A stretch of 36,887 nt of DNA from Bacteroidales bacterium M2 (GCA_001689415.1 LUJM01000067.1:1-36887); one strand, 5' to 3'; shown: positions 23,587 through 30,621, numbered from the stretch's first letter. Program-made: numbers and translations. Notes: generated from the sequence alone by a model not told the origin.

Positions 23587-26171
23587 TAGGCATTCACGAA
23601 TTTTATACCATCCTCGGTAGTCACCGCGCGAATCGGCTGCGTACGGTCTACTTCACCCTCTACAAGGGCAAGACTGAGAGCATTGACAATCAATTCATTG
23701 ATAGCTCGTTTAACCGGGCGGCCTCCATATTCGGGCTGGTAACCGGCTGCGGCAATGGCATTGACCACGTTGGGGTCGAACGACAACTCGATATCATTCT
23801 TGCGCAGTTTCTCTATCATGCGCTTGAGCTGCATTTCGGCAATCTTGGCTATATCCTGCCGTGACAAGGGCAGGAACATAACAGTCTCGTCGATACGGTT
23901 GAGGAACTCGGGTGCAACGCGGTGCTTGAGCTGGTTGACAACCTGCTCCGAAACACGGTCTACCTCGTTTTGGTCCACCTCGCGGCCAACAAGCGCATTC
24001 ATTATCACATCCTGACCCATATTCGATGTCATGATGATGATTGTATTCTTGAAGTCCACTACCCTGCCCTGACCGTCGGTCATACGTCCGTCGTCAAGAA
24101 CCTGGAGCAAGGTCTCGAAAACCTTGGGATTAGCCTTTTCGATTTCGTCGAACAACACTACCGAGTATGGTTTACGGCGCACGGCCTCGGTAAGCTGGCC
24201 GCCTTGGTCGTAGCCTACATAGCCCGGAGGCGCTCCAAACAGGCGGGCAACAGAATGCTCCTGCTGGTACTCGCTCATATCTATACGCACCATCATATCT
24301 TTGCTGTCGAATAGATATTCGGCCAAGGCCTTGCACAATTCAGTCTTGCCTACGCCGGTAGTGCCAAGGAAAAGGAACGACCCTATAGGCTTGCCCGCAT
24401 CGCCGAGACCCATGCGGTTGCGGCGTATAACATTGGCTACAGCCTTCACGGCCTTGTCCTGACCTACTACAGAGCCATGGAGCGATTCCTCTATATTGCG
24501 CAGTTTCTCAGTCTCCTCGCGGTCGAGATTGGTCATCGGTATTCCGGTCCACGCCGTTACGACACGCATGATATCACCCTCGTCGAGGGCGTTTTTCAGT
24601 ATGCTGCCTTCGCCGGAGAGTTCGAGCGACATCGCCTCGATATTCTCGCGCAGACTTTCGGCTGTGCGCTGCAGTTGCAGCGCCTCGGAATAACGGCCCT
24701 GGTCTTCAGCCGCCTGGCGGTTGGTTTCGGTACGCTCGAGTTCCTGGCGCAATTCGTGTATGCGCTGCATACGAGCACGGGCATTACGCCAGCGAGCATT
24801 CATAGTATTCTCTTGCTCACGCAAATCTGCAATTTCTTGGTCGAGGGACTCGAGGGCTACCTCGTCGGGATTCTCCTGTTTAATAGCCTCGCGCTCAATT
24901 TCTTTATCGCGAATTTTGCGTTTAAGTAGGTCGAGTTCCACAGGAGCCGAGGATATATCGAGCCTCATGCTCGATGCGGCCTCGTCGAGAAGGTCGATAG
25001 CCTTGTCCGGCAAAAAGCGGTCCGAGATATAGCGGTGCGACAGATTCACGGCAGCAACAATAGCCTCATCGAGAATCTTGATATGATGATGACCCTCGAA
25101 GCGTTTCTTGATGCCACGCATGATAGTTATGGCGGTATCCGGATCGGGCTCTTCTACAAGCACTTTCTGGAATCGGCGTTCGAATGCCTTGTCTTTTTCT
25201 ATATACTTGCGGTACTCGTCGAGGGTGGTTGCGCCTATGATCTTGATAAGCCCGCGAGCCATTTCGGGCTTGAGGATATTGGCTGCATCCATGCCGCCAC
25301 CGCCACCGATGAGCAGGTGTATCTCGTCGATAAAAAGCACCACCGAAGGATCGGTTTTCACTTCTTCTACCACCTTCTTGAGACGCTCCTCGAGTTCGCC
25401 CTGGGCACCTGCTCCGGCAACCATGGCTGTAAAATCAAGGCTGAAAAGCTTGATGCCTCGCAGCTCCTCGGGCACGTCGCCTTGCTGCAATCGGTGAGCA
25501 AGGCCCTCTACTATAGCGGTTTTACCCGTACCGGGTTCGCCGACAAGTATAGGATTGTTCTTGGTCTTGCGCGATATAATCTGCAGCACCCTGCGCACCT
25601 CGGTATCGCGACCTATCACCGGCTCGATCTGCCCCTCGGTGGCTGCTCGCACAAGGTCGGTTGCATAGCGGCGAAGATTGGATAGTCCGCTGTCGCCGGT
25701 GCTGCCCCCTACAGGCGCATCGGCATTGCCGTTGCGGAATGTCGACACCGCCGTCTCGAGTTTCGACGATGTGATGCCGAAGCGCTTCATCACCTCCTTG
25801 ACAGGGCCCGGCACTTCGTAGAGCGCCCAAAACAAGTGTTCGAGCGCCACAACCTGACTGCCGTTGCGCTGTGCCAGCCGCAGAGCAGTGGCAAGCACCT
25901 GATCCGTTGCAGGTGAAAATGCTATCGGCGCTCCCTCGCTGCCATTATGCGGCAGTTGCTGCATGGTATCGCTGAGCGCCGTAAAGAAAGGCACCTTCTC
26001 GATATTCATCTGACCCAACAGGAAGGGCACCATGTCGCGATCGGTCTGCATAATAGCCACAACAAGCACTGCAGGCTCGAGTGAAGAATACGAACACTGA
26101 CGGGCCAGGCGATGCGCTCCGCTGATTGCCTGTCGGGAATTTTCAGTAAACTTATTAAAATCGACGTTCAT
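23586..26171 (-). CDS. ClpB-like AAA+ unfoldase with altered first pore loop
   Basis: An 861-residue Clp/Hsp100 ATPase. It has an N-domain with two Clp-N-like repeats (1-150, divergent from ordinary ClpB), NBD1 with Walker A GEPGTGKT (211-218) and Walker B LFIDEIH, a coiled-coil middle domain (about 395-515), and NBD2 with Walker A GTTGVGKT, Walker B VLFDEIE and an intact pore loop GYVGYDQGG. In NBD1 the usual GAKYRGEFEER is GAGAQGELEER, so the substrate-gripping tyrosine is Ala256. No IGF/L-type ClpP loop was seen, so it is a disaggregase or unfoldase rather than a protease partner. It follows the E1 gene by 29 bp and is coupled to the membrane-protein gene. The divergent N-domain and operon location suggest a dedicated paralogue; whether the genome has a second, housekeeping clpB cannot be seen here. 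Confidence 0.88.
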   Translation of the reverse strand: MNVDFNKFTENSRQAISGAHRLARQCSYSSLEPAVLVVAIMQTDRDMVPFLLGQMNIEKVPFFTALSDTMQQLPHNGSEGAPIAFSPATDQVLATALRLAQRNGSQVVALEHLFWALYEVPGPVKEVMKRFGITSSKLETAVSTFRNGNADAPVGGSTGDSGLSNLRRYATDLVRAATEGQIEPVIGRDTEVRRVLQIISRKTKNNPILVGEPGTGKTAIVEGLAHRLQQGDVPEELRGIKLFSLDFTAMVAGAGAQGELEERLKKVVEEVKTDPSVVLFIDEIHLLIGGGGGMDAANILKPEMARGLIKIIGATTLDEYRKYIEKDKAFERRFQKVLVEEPDPDTAITIMRGIKKRFEGHHHIKILDEAIVAAVNLSHRYISDRFLPDKAIDLLDEAASSMRLDISSAPVELDLLKRKIRDKEIEREAIKQENPDEVALESLDQEIADLREQENTMNARWRNARARMQRIHELRQELERTETNRQAAEDQGRYSEALQLQRTAESLRENIEAMSLELSGEGSILKNALDEGDIMRVVTAWTGIPMTNLDREETEKLRNIEESLHGSVVGQDKAVKAVANVIRRNRMGLGDAGKPIGSFLFLGTTGVGKTELCKALAEYLFDSKDMMVRIDMSEYQQEHSVARLFGAPPGYVGYDQGGQLTEAVRRKPYSVVLFDEIEKANPKVFETLLQVLDDGRMTDGQGRVVDFKNTIIIMTSNMGQDVIMNALVGREVDQNEVDRVSEQVVNQLKHRVAPEFLNRIDETVMFLPLSRQDIAKIAEMQLKRMIEKLRKNDIELSFDPNVVNAIAAAGYQPEYGGRPVKRAINELIVNALSLALVEGEVDRTQPIRAVTTEDGIKFVNA

Positions 26172-26200
26172 ATCAAGAAGGTTTATAAGTTTTTCGCTAT

Positions 26201-27493
26201 TTATTGTTCCTCACTCATGCCGATTATCTTATCGAGCAGGGCCAGGTCTTCGTCGGGGGCTGTGACATCGAGGCGCATATCGAGGGCGCACAGGGCGCAG
26301 TCTTCGTCGCGCTTGATATGGGCGCCGTACCAGCGCATGATTGTAGGCATAGCTCCGGCACTCGGCAGCGGAGACCAGTTGGCATGGCGGCGTTCGCGAC
26401 GATTAGCCCACATGTAATAGTTGTATACAAGCTCGTTTTCAAGCGACGAAATACCGGTGTCGATACCCCTCGAAAGCTCGAGCAGGGTGAGTTTGACCAT
26501 CATATTGCAGATAGGCTCGATATCGCTCGACAGACCCACCTGCACTACTGCGTCGGCATCTTTGGCCGACACATACGAGGCGATGCGACCGTCGCGACGG
26601 GCCGATGCCTCGTCGGTTATTTCTTCGTCAGCCTGACCGAACCAGCCATTGCCAATCAGGCAACAATAGCAAGCCTCGCCCGGACGGTATATAAACACGT
26701 CGCCGCCCTCGGCCCTGGTAACAGCACGGCCAAAGATACCTATACGCCCCTGCTCAACGAGCGTGCGCGACAGGTTGAAGCGGCTCTCGTTATTGTCGGT
26801 GGCACATATCACAATATCGGCCTTGCGCACTTCCGAGGCCATAAGGTCGAGATGACGGTTGATATTGATCGGGAAGCGGTCGACCTCGGCATAGGGATTC
26901 TTGCCGAGTATGGCATCGCGGATAGCATCTGTTTTGAGGCGGCCAAGCTCGTTGAGCACGCAGGTATGGCGCATGAGGTTGTGCAGCTCCACTCGGTCGA
27001 AGTCCATAAGTGCAAAGCTGCCTACACCGGCCTTGGCAAGCTCTATGGCAATCTGGCTGCCGAAGCTGCCCAAACCGACAATCATCACGCGTTTACCGGC
27101 GAGAGCGCCGACCTCGAGTATGCCCTTACTGCGCGAAAACAGTTCGCTGCGGGCGGGTATCAGGCTGGCTGGATGCTCTTTAAAGCCGTCGCCGTCGGCC
27201 ATAAGCACGCGAGGCTCGGCATCGGCACTGACGATTACCACATAGTAGGCATCGCCCTTATCGGCAACTTCGCTCTTGGCAAACAGCACCTTATGCTGTG
27301 TGCCGAAAGCATGGTCTACCGGATTGAGGTGCAGGTGCACCACTTTTTCGCCCTCCCATTCGTAGGCAATGCCCATGGCCGTGGCAGAGTCGGAGGAAAG
27401 AAAAGATTGCAACTCTTCGTTGTCAAGGTATAATATAGGTAGGCTCAGCGCATCGGGTGCCAGTGGCAGCGAGCCTTCGACGGGAGTTTCCAT
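26201..27493 (-). CDS. E1-like (ThiF/MoeB-type) adenylating enzyme
   Basis: A 430-residue protein with an N-terminal domain of about 130 residues, possibly of the bacterial E1_N kind, and then a ThiF-type adenylation domain. Visible residues are the nucleotide loop VGLGSFGSQ (139-147), the DFDRVELHNLMR stretch with Asp166, Asn172 and Arg175, Lys187, and Asp233 in ATDN. Two CxxC pairs (Cys275/Cys278 and Cys399/Cys402) should bind zinc. Cys329 in EPICN and Cys277 are candidate thioester cysteines. It should activate the C-terminus of a small protein by adenylation and pass it to an E2. The ATG at 27493 is preferred; a GTG at 27532 would lie inside a strong hairpin. The gene lies between the 60-residue protein gene and the ClpB-like gene. 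Confidence 0.9.
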   Translation of the reverse strand: METPVEGSLPLAPDALSLPILYLDNEELQSFLSSDSATAMGIAYEWEGEKVVHLHLNPVDHAFGTQHKVLFAKSEVADKGDAYYVVIVSADAEPRVLMADGDGFKEHPASLIPARSELFSRSKGILEVGALAGKRVMIVGLGSFGSQIAIELAKAGVGSFALMDFDRVELHNLMRHTCVLNELGRLKTDAIRDAILGKNPYAEVDRFPININRHLDLMASEVRKADIVICATDNNESRFNLSRTLVEQGRIGIFGRAVTRAEGGDVFIYRPGEACYCCLIGNGWFGQADEEITDEASARRDGRIASYVSAKDADAVVQVGLSSDIEPICNMMVKLTLLELSRGIDTGISSLENELVYNYYMWANRRERRHANWSPLPSAGAMPTIMRWYGAHIKRDEDCALCALDMRLDVTAPDEDLALLDKIIGMSEEQ

Positions 27494-27508
27494 TGCGGTA
27501 TTAATTTT

Positions 27509-27532
27509 GTGGGCAAGCAAAAACTTGCCCAC
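27509..27532 (-). promoter_or_regulatory. perfect hairpin between the 60-residue gene and the E1 gene
   Basis: A perfect 9-bp inverted repeat (27509-27517 with 27524-27532, GTGGGCAAG against CTTGCCCAC) with a 6-nt loop. It lies in the 66-bp gap, ending 15 nt before the E1 ATG. No U-run follows in either direction, so it is not a classical terminator. It could shield the upstream mRNA 3' end, act as a processing site, or dampen E1 translation, raising the small protein relative to E1. Confidence 0.7.
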
Positions 27533-27559
27533 GGTTATAATGATATTGTTTTTATAGAA

Positions 27560-27742
27560 TCATGCAAAACCGCCTTCGGTCATTTCTGTTACCACAGTGC
27601 CGCGGTTTTCGTTGTTCTCACCACGTGGGACCTGCTCGAATTCACCGGTAACAGGATTGTAAACGAGGTCTTTCATACTGCGGCCTGCAACTTCGGGACG
27701 GCCCTGACGGCGTACTTCTTCGCCAAATTCGATGTCGTTCAT
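27560..27742 (-). CDS. 60-residue hydrophilic protein with Gly-Gly near the C-terminus, candidate modifier
   Basis: A small, charged protein without hydrophobic core or recognisable beta-grasp pattern, probably disordered. Residues 27-38 read VYNPVTGEFEQV, a motif repeated near the N-terminus of the operon's membrane protein. The C-terminus is TEGGFA, with Gly57-Gly58 followed by two residues. Ubiquitin-like modifiers expose a terminal GG, often after trimming, and Pup (about 64 residues, disordered) ends GGQ or GGE. The gene is placed between an E2-like gene (37 bp gap) and an E1-like gene (66 bp gap), exactly where a modifier would be expected, and no other candidate lies in the operon. The modifier role is inference. 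It could instead be a substrate, adaptor or regulator. Confidence 0.72.
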   Translation of the reverse strand: MNDIEFGEEVRRQGRPEVAGRSMKDLVYNPVTGEFEQVPRGENNENRGTVVTEMTEGGFA

Positions 27743-27779
27743 ATCGTAGGGTTTTATAGTTTTTTACTTGATTTTGAAT

Positions 27780-28208
27780 TTATGCCTGATGATTGAGGTA
27801 ATAGTCCATAGGTTTGCCGGTCTTGAGGTGCAGCTCATAGATTTCGAGCCACAGGCGGCATTTGATATATATCTTGTAAAGCGAAACCCTGTAGGACCAC
27901 GAGGCTGAGCCATAGTGGCATATGCGGGTAAAGCCATACTTGCTGCTCAAGGTGTGCATCGAGGCCGAGGGCGAGTCCATTACCGAGCCGTCCTTGGTGC
28001 GAAGCATCTTGGTGATATATACTTCAGGGACATTCTGTGGGTAGTTGGCCAGGTCGATACGAATGGTATAGGCTTTGCCATGATTGGTCATCAAGCCCAT
28101 AACAAGGTAGGGATTGGCTGTGTGCATGTCCATAAACCGGAATGCAGTAGAGGGGAGGTATGTTTTCAGCACCTCGTTCTCCATCTGGAATCGTTGTTGA
28201 TCGAGCAT
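27780..28208 (-). CDS. E2-like ubiquitin-conjugating-fold protein
   Basis: A 142-residue protein that reads as a bacterial E2-like (UBC-fold) domain. The strand-turn motif YTIRIDLANYPQNVPEVYI (47-65) has the E2 hallmark of a strand ending in YP, then a P before the next strand. Cys97 in RICHYGSASW is the candidate thioester cysteine, with His85 twelve residues before it. The following helix has the WLEIYELHLKTG pattern (120-131) seen in prokaryotic E2 families, where a Cys region, a Trp about seven residues later and a WLxxYE helix recur. It should take an activated small protein from the E1 encoded two genes downstream. Sequence identity to eukaryotic E2s is not apparent; the call rests on pattern and context. 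Confidence 0.78.
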   Translation of the reverse strand: MLDQQRFQMENEVLKTYLPSTAFRFMDMHTANPYLVMGLMTNHGKAYTIRIDLANYPQNVPEVYITKMLRTKDGSVMDSPSASMHTLSSKYGFTRICHYGSASWSYRVSLYKIYIKCRLWLEIYELHLKTGKPMDYYLNHQA

Positions 28209-28271
28209 GTTATGTCGTTTTTATATTTATACGTTGTTTTTCACATTTTTTCTTTTTTGACGAAGAAAAAA

Positions 28272-29417
28272 TCAGTCCTTGCCGCAAACCGGCATCAGGT
28301 GCTTCTTCACAATGTCGACCGACACCGACATTTTCACAATCGTGGCGGCGTTTACCGCGCCTGCATCCTCATTGAGAACATCGTCGTCGATTGGCGGTGG
28401 CAGCTGGCCGCAAAGACGTCGCACACAGGTGATAAACCTGTCGGCAATCTCACCTTCCGCTGGCCAAACATCGCGAGCAAGGGGCGCCGAAGCCTTGAGA
28501 TTGTCGGGCAAGGCCACCGGTGTGGCACACAGGGCCTCGGGCACATAGATTTCGGGCGCTTCGTCGGGGAAGGCATCAGGGAAATAAGCCTCGAAAACCT
28601 CGTTTTCATTCCACGGCAGGGGCATGCTCACCGTCACTCGGCCACTGTCGTCGAGCTGCACCGAGGGCGAACCGCCGATAAACGATATCAAAAAGTCGAC
28701 TATCTTCTTAAGTTGCAAGTTATTGCTTTTGTCGCGCAGCCAATAGTCGTGAGAATATGCCGGGGCAGAATGTGCCGGGCGGTTAACTGCTATATAATTG
28801 TCGCCGTGGCGGGCAACACGGGTGTATGGGTGTTCGAGCATCGATGCCAACTGACGGTCGACCGGCGGGCGAAACGGGCTCTCCATCTCATTAATAATCC
28901 ATGCGGCCTGCACATAGTTGCGCAGGTCTTCCTCATGGAAATTAAACGCATTGAGCGTCGACGCCGAGCGGGTGCAGTTGCCAATACAAAGCAAAAAACG
29001 TCGCAGGCCAACGTCGCGAATGCTGTTGATCATAGTCGACGCATCGTGACCGCTCGGATGCGCCAGCCCCAACTGGTGGTGCGAGTGCCACTCGCCGATA
29101 TGCTGCAGAGCATATGTATCGATGAGCTGCTTCCCTACCCGCTTGAGATAATCAACATCCTGGTTGAAAAAAGCAACCTGGTGGTTGGCATCGCGCCCCG
29201 GGCCGATAGCATAGAGCACGACGGGTATGCCGGTACCGGTCCAGAAACCGAATAGCTGGCCGCCGGTCTCGATGTCGGGATAGTCGAGGATGCAACGCGA
29301 AATATAGTCAAATTCGCTACGATATATTATGGCAAGCGGAGCCGGGCGGTGCTCATCGACATGGAACTCGTCGACGTACACCACCTCCGACTTTGGAGAG
29401 GGGGAATGTTTTGACAT
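28272..29417 (-). CDS. JAMM/JAB metallopeptidase with C-terminal E2/RWD-like domain
   Basis: A 381-residue protein. The N-terminal half (about 25-200) is a JAB/MPN domain: Glu50 in ETGGQLFG, then EWHSHH with His111 and His113, and PSGHD with Ser122 and Asp125, a complete zinc set of the deubiquitinase type. There are 11 rather than 10 residues between the second His and the Asp. The C-terminal half (about 236-340) has the strand pattern of an E2/RWD fold, with EAYFPDAFPDEAPEIYVP (276-293) as the YP...P signature, but no clear catalytic cysteine setting. It should cleave isopeptide or precursor bonds after a small modifier. The ATG at 29417 is used because an upstream in-frame ATG at 29453 overlaps the promoter -7 box. 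It is the first gene of the operon. Confidence 0.88.
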   Translation of the reverse strand: MSKHSPSPKSEVVYVDEFHVDEHRPAPLAIIYRSEFDYISRCILDYPDIETGGQLFGFWTGTGIPVVLYAIGPGRDANHQVAFFNQDVDYLKRVGKQLIDTYALQHIGEWHSHHQLGLAHPSGHDASTMINSIRDVGLRRFLLCIGNCTRSASTLNAFNFHEEDLRNYVQAAWIINEMESPFRPPVDRQLASMLEHPYTRVARHGDNYIAVNRPAHSAPAYSHDYWLRDKSNNLQLKKIVDFLISFIGGSPSVQLDDSGRVTVSMPLPWNENEVFEAYFPDAFPDEAPEIYVPEALCATPVALPDNLKASAPLARDVWPAEGEIADRFITCVRRLCGQLPPPIDDDVLNEDAGAVNAATIVKMSVSVDIVKKHLMPVCGKD

Positions 29418-29440
29418 GGTGATTTTTATGATTGGATTTG

Positions 29441-29471
29441 CAAATATAGCCAAATTTTCAAATGTGCCAAA
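29441..29471 (-). promoter_or_regulatory. promoter of the JAB-E2-60mer-E1-ClpB-membrane operon
   Basis: Minus strand: TTTG (29471-29468), 19-bp spacer, TATATTTG (29448-29441), an exact match to the main Bacteroidota promoter. The leader would be about 17 nt. No operator-like repeat is visible, so the operon looks basally expressed. Confidence 0.78.
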
Positions 29472-29506
29472 AAAAAGTTATTCACAGGCTGCATTTGGTG
29501 CAGTCT
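29469..29506 (-). terminator. terminator-like hairpin between the 67-residue gene and the JAB operon
   Basis: Minus strand: AGACTGCA (29506-29499) pairs with TGCAGCCT (29493-29486) with one G-U pair around a 5-nt loop. Eight T residues follow at 29476-29469 after a 9-nt gap. It probably ends the 67-residue gene's transcript; its T-run is also the -33 region of the operon promoter. Confidence 0.45.
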
Positions 29507-29523
29507 GCGAATATGCCACACGC

Positions 29524-29727
29524 TCAATTTTTATATTTATAGTCGATGCCGAACAAAGCCCCGGCAAAGGTGAGAATCTCGCCAAAAGCCACCAATACCG
29601 ACGAATCTATTACTCCGGTTGGAGCTACAACAAATCCGGCAACCAGCAGGCCGGCACCGACTATACACATGGCCACTGCACACCATAATTGCAGGGGCCG
29701 CTGATTCCTATTATCTGACTCTTGCAT
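29524..29727 (-). CDS. small two-helix membrane protein, holin-like
   Basis: A 67-residue protein with a charged N-terminus (to about residue 12), two hydrophobic segments (about 14-36 and 42-58) separated by a PTGV turn, and a short basic tail (DYKYKN). Near-identical small proteins are, to my recollection, frequent in Bacteroides-group genomes and phages, where the shape suggests a holin, but this is not proven. It is monocistronic, with its own -7 box. Function unknown. Confidence 0.65.
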   Translation of the reverse strand: MQESDNRNQRPLQLWCAVAMCIVGAGLLVAGFVVAPTGVIDSSVLVAFGEILTFAGALFGIDYKYKN

Positions 29728-29736
29728 TTTTTAGCA

Positions 29737-29744
29737 CAAAAATA
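29737..29744 (-). promoter_or_regulatory. -7 element of the 67-residue gene
   Basis: TATTTTTG on the minus strand, 9 bases before the ATG. No TTTG was found 19-21 bp upstream. Confidence 0.4.
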
Positions 29745-29749
29745 CTGTT

Positions 29750-29763
29750 GGGGCAAACGCCCC
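29750..29763 (-). terminator. small hairpin after the anchored periplasmic gene
   Basis: GGGGC / GCCCC with a 4-nt loop, followed on the minus strand by AACAGTATTTTTG. It may end the 188-residue gene's transcript. The stem is only 5 bp. Confidence 0.35.
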
Positions 29764-29823
29764 TGTCGGTATTTTTTCACAGCTGTTGAAAAAATGCAGA
29801 GGATAATACAAGCTAACGCTATG

Positions 29824-30390
29824 CTATTCAGTACGTTGTTTTATATATCCGATAGCATCGATATAATAGAACGACAGGTAATCCTTGCCTTCGGCCTGTG
29901 AGCGAGCCTCGATTTTGGCCCTGTAGTCAGCCATTTGGGCCTCAAAAGAATCAATATCGCCCTGGCCCTGAGCCTTTTTGTCGGTGTCGCAAGCATGCTG
30001 AGCGCGATGTGCGCTATCAGCAGCAGCCTGACGAGCTTCCATGGCTGCAACTTCGGCCTCGCCGATGCGGGTTTCACACACTATACCTTTGACCAACAGC
30101 TTTTTGCCTACACAATCAGGGGCAAATGCGCCGCCGATTTCAGGTGTGGCCTGACAGCGAAGCACCAGCGAGGTGTCTTCGCCGACAAGAAAAGCCTTTG
30201 TGCCACCATGCTTACACAAATGCGAGCACAACCCTTCGAACTCGACCGTATCGCCCACAATCTCAGGCGCAATAGTCATAAGGGAATCGATACTCATTGG
30301 TACATTTTCAACCTGCGTCGACTTTTTTTGGGTCATTACGAAAACGAGCAGGAGCATCGCCAACACAACCAGTAACCATTTTGCTTTCAT
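29824..30390 (-). CDS. membrane-anchored periplasmic protein with OB-like domain
   Basis: A 188-residue protein with an N-terminal signal anchor (about 4-20, MKAKWLLVVLAMLLLVFVM). A region of about 45-115 then has the strand pattern of an OB-like fold (GDTVEFEGLCSHLC, then SLVLRCQA, then KKLLVKGIV), a layout seen in tRNA-anti-like periplasmic families. Four cysteines (in CSHLC, RCQ and DCVG) could bind metal or form disulfides. The C-terminal third is helical and charged. It has a good promoter and no operon partners. I do not recognise a function. Confidence 0.7.
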   Translation of the reverse strand: MKAKWLLVVLAMLLLVFVMTQKKSTQVENVPMSIDSLMTIAPEIVGDTVEFEGLCSHLCKHGGTKAFLVGEDTSLVLRCQATPEIGGAFAPDCVGKKLLVKGIVCETRIGEAEVAAMEARQAAADSAHRAQHACDTDKKAQGQGDIDSFEAQMADYRAKIEARSQAEGKDYLSFYYIDAIGYIKQRTE

Positions 30391-30432
30391 AGTATTATAA
30401 TATTAAGGTTAAACAAGATGACAAGAGAAACA

Positions 30433-30464
30433 CAAAAATAGCAAAAAAACGCCATTTAGACAAA
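30433..30464 (-). promoter_or_regulatory. promoter of the anchored periplasmic gene
   Basis: Minus strand: TTTG (30464-30461), 20-bp spacer, TATTTTTG (30440-30433). The leader is about 35-40 nt. Confidence 0.65.
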
Positions 30465-30509
30465 TGATATTTGATTCGCCATTATAGCATAATATTCGCT
30501 CTTTACACC

Positions 30510-30539
30510 AAAATTTTGACACTTTTAGTTAAAATTTTG
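30510..30539 (+). repeat. direct repeat in the lipoprotein operon promoter
   Basis: AAAATTTTG occurs at 30510-30518 and 30531-30539, spaced 21 bp (two helical turns). The second copy contains the -33 TTTG. It is a possible operator. Confidence 0.4.
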
Positions 30540-30567
30540 TCCAAGAACGAAAATTTGCGTACTTTTA
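30536..30567 (+). promoter_or_regulatory. promoter of the lipoprotein operon
   Basis: TTTG (30536-30539), 20-bp spacer, TACTTTTA (30560-30567), which differs from TAnnTTTG in the last base only. The leader is about 48 nt and A-rich before the ATG. Confidence 0.6.
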
Positions 30568-30621
30568 CGGTCGATTTTACGTCTACGAAAGAGATATATA
30601 ATAACTAAATAAACCAATCAA

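Noticed and set aside
23586..26171. ClpV of a type VI secretion system
   Set aside because: No other T6SS genes are present, and the neighbours are E1/E2/JAB genes; the overall layout is closer to ClpB.
26204..27433. 409-codon plus-strand open frame opposite the E1 gene
   Set aside because: The E1 motifs are unambiguous on the minus strand and no promoter serves the plus frame.
27494..27532. GTG start adding 13 residues to E1
   Set aside because: The GTG is the first three bases of a perfect hairpin; the ATG at 27493 is more likely.
27915..29255. 446-codon plus-strand open frame spanning the E2-like and JAB genes
   Set aside because: It crosses the intergenic gap without domain-like content, while both minus-strand genes show catalytic motifs.
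29418..29453. 12-residue N-terminal extension of the JAB protein
   Set aside because: Its codons are the -7 box of the operon promoter.
23230..29471. CBASS or PRTRC locus
   Set aside because: There is no CD-NTase gene and no PRTRC ParB-like or Ub-like (protein C) gene; only the enzyme families are shared.
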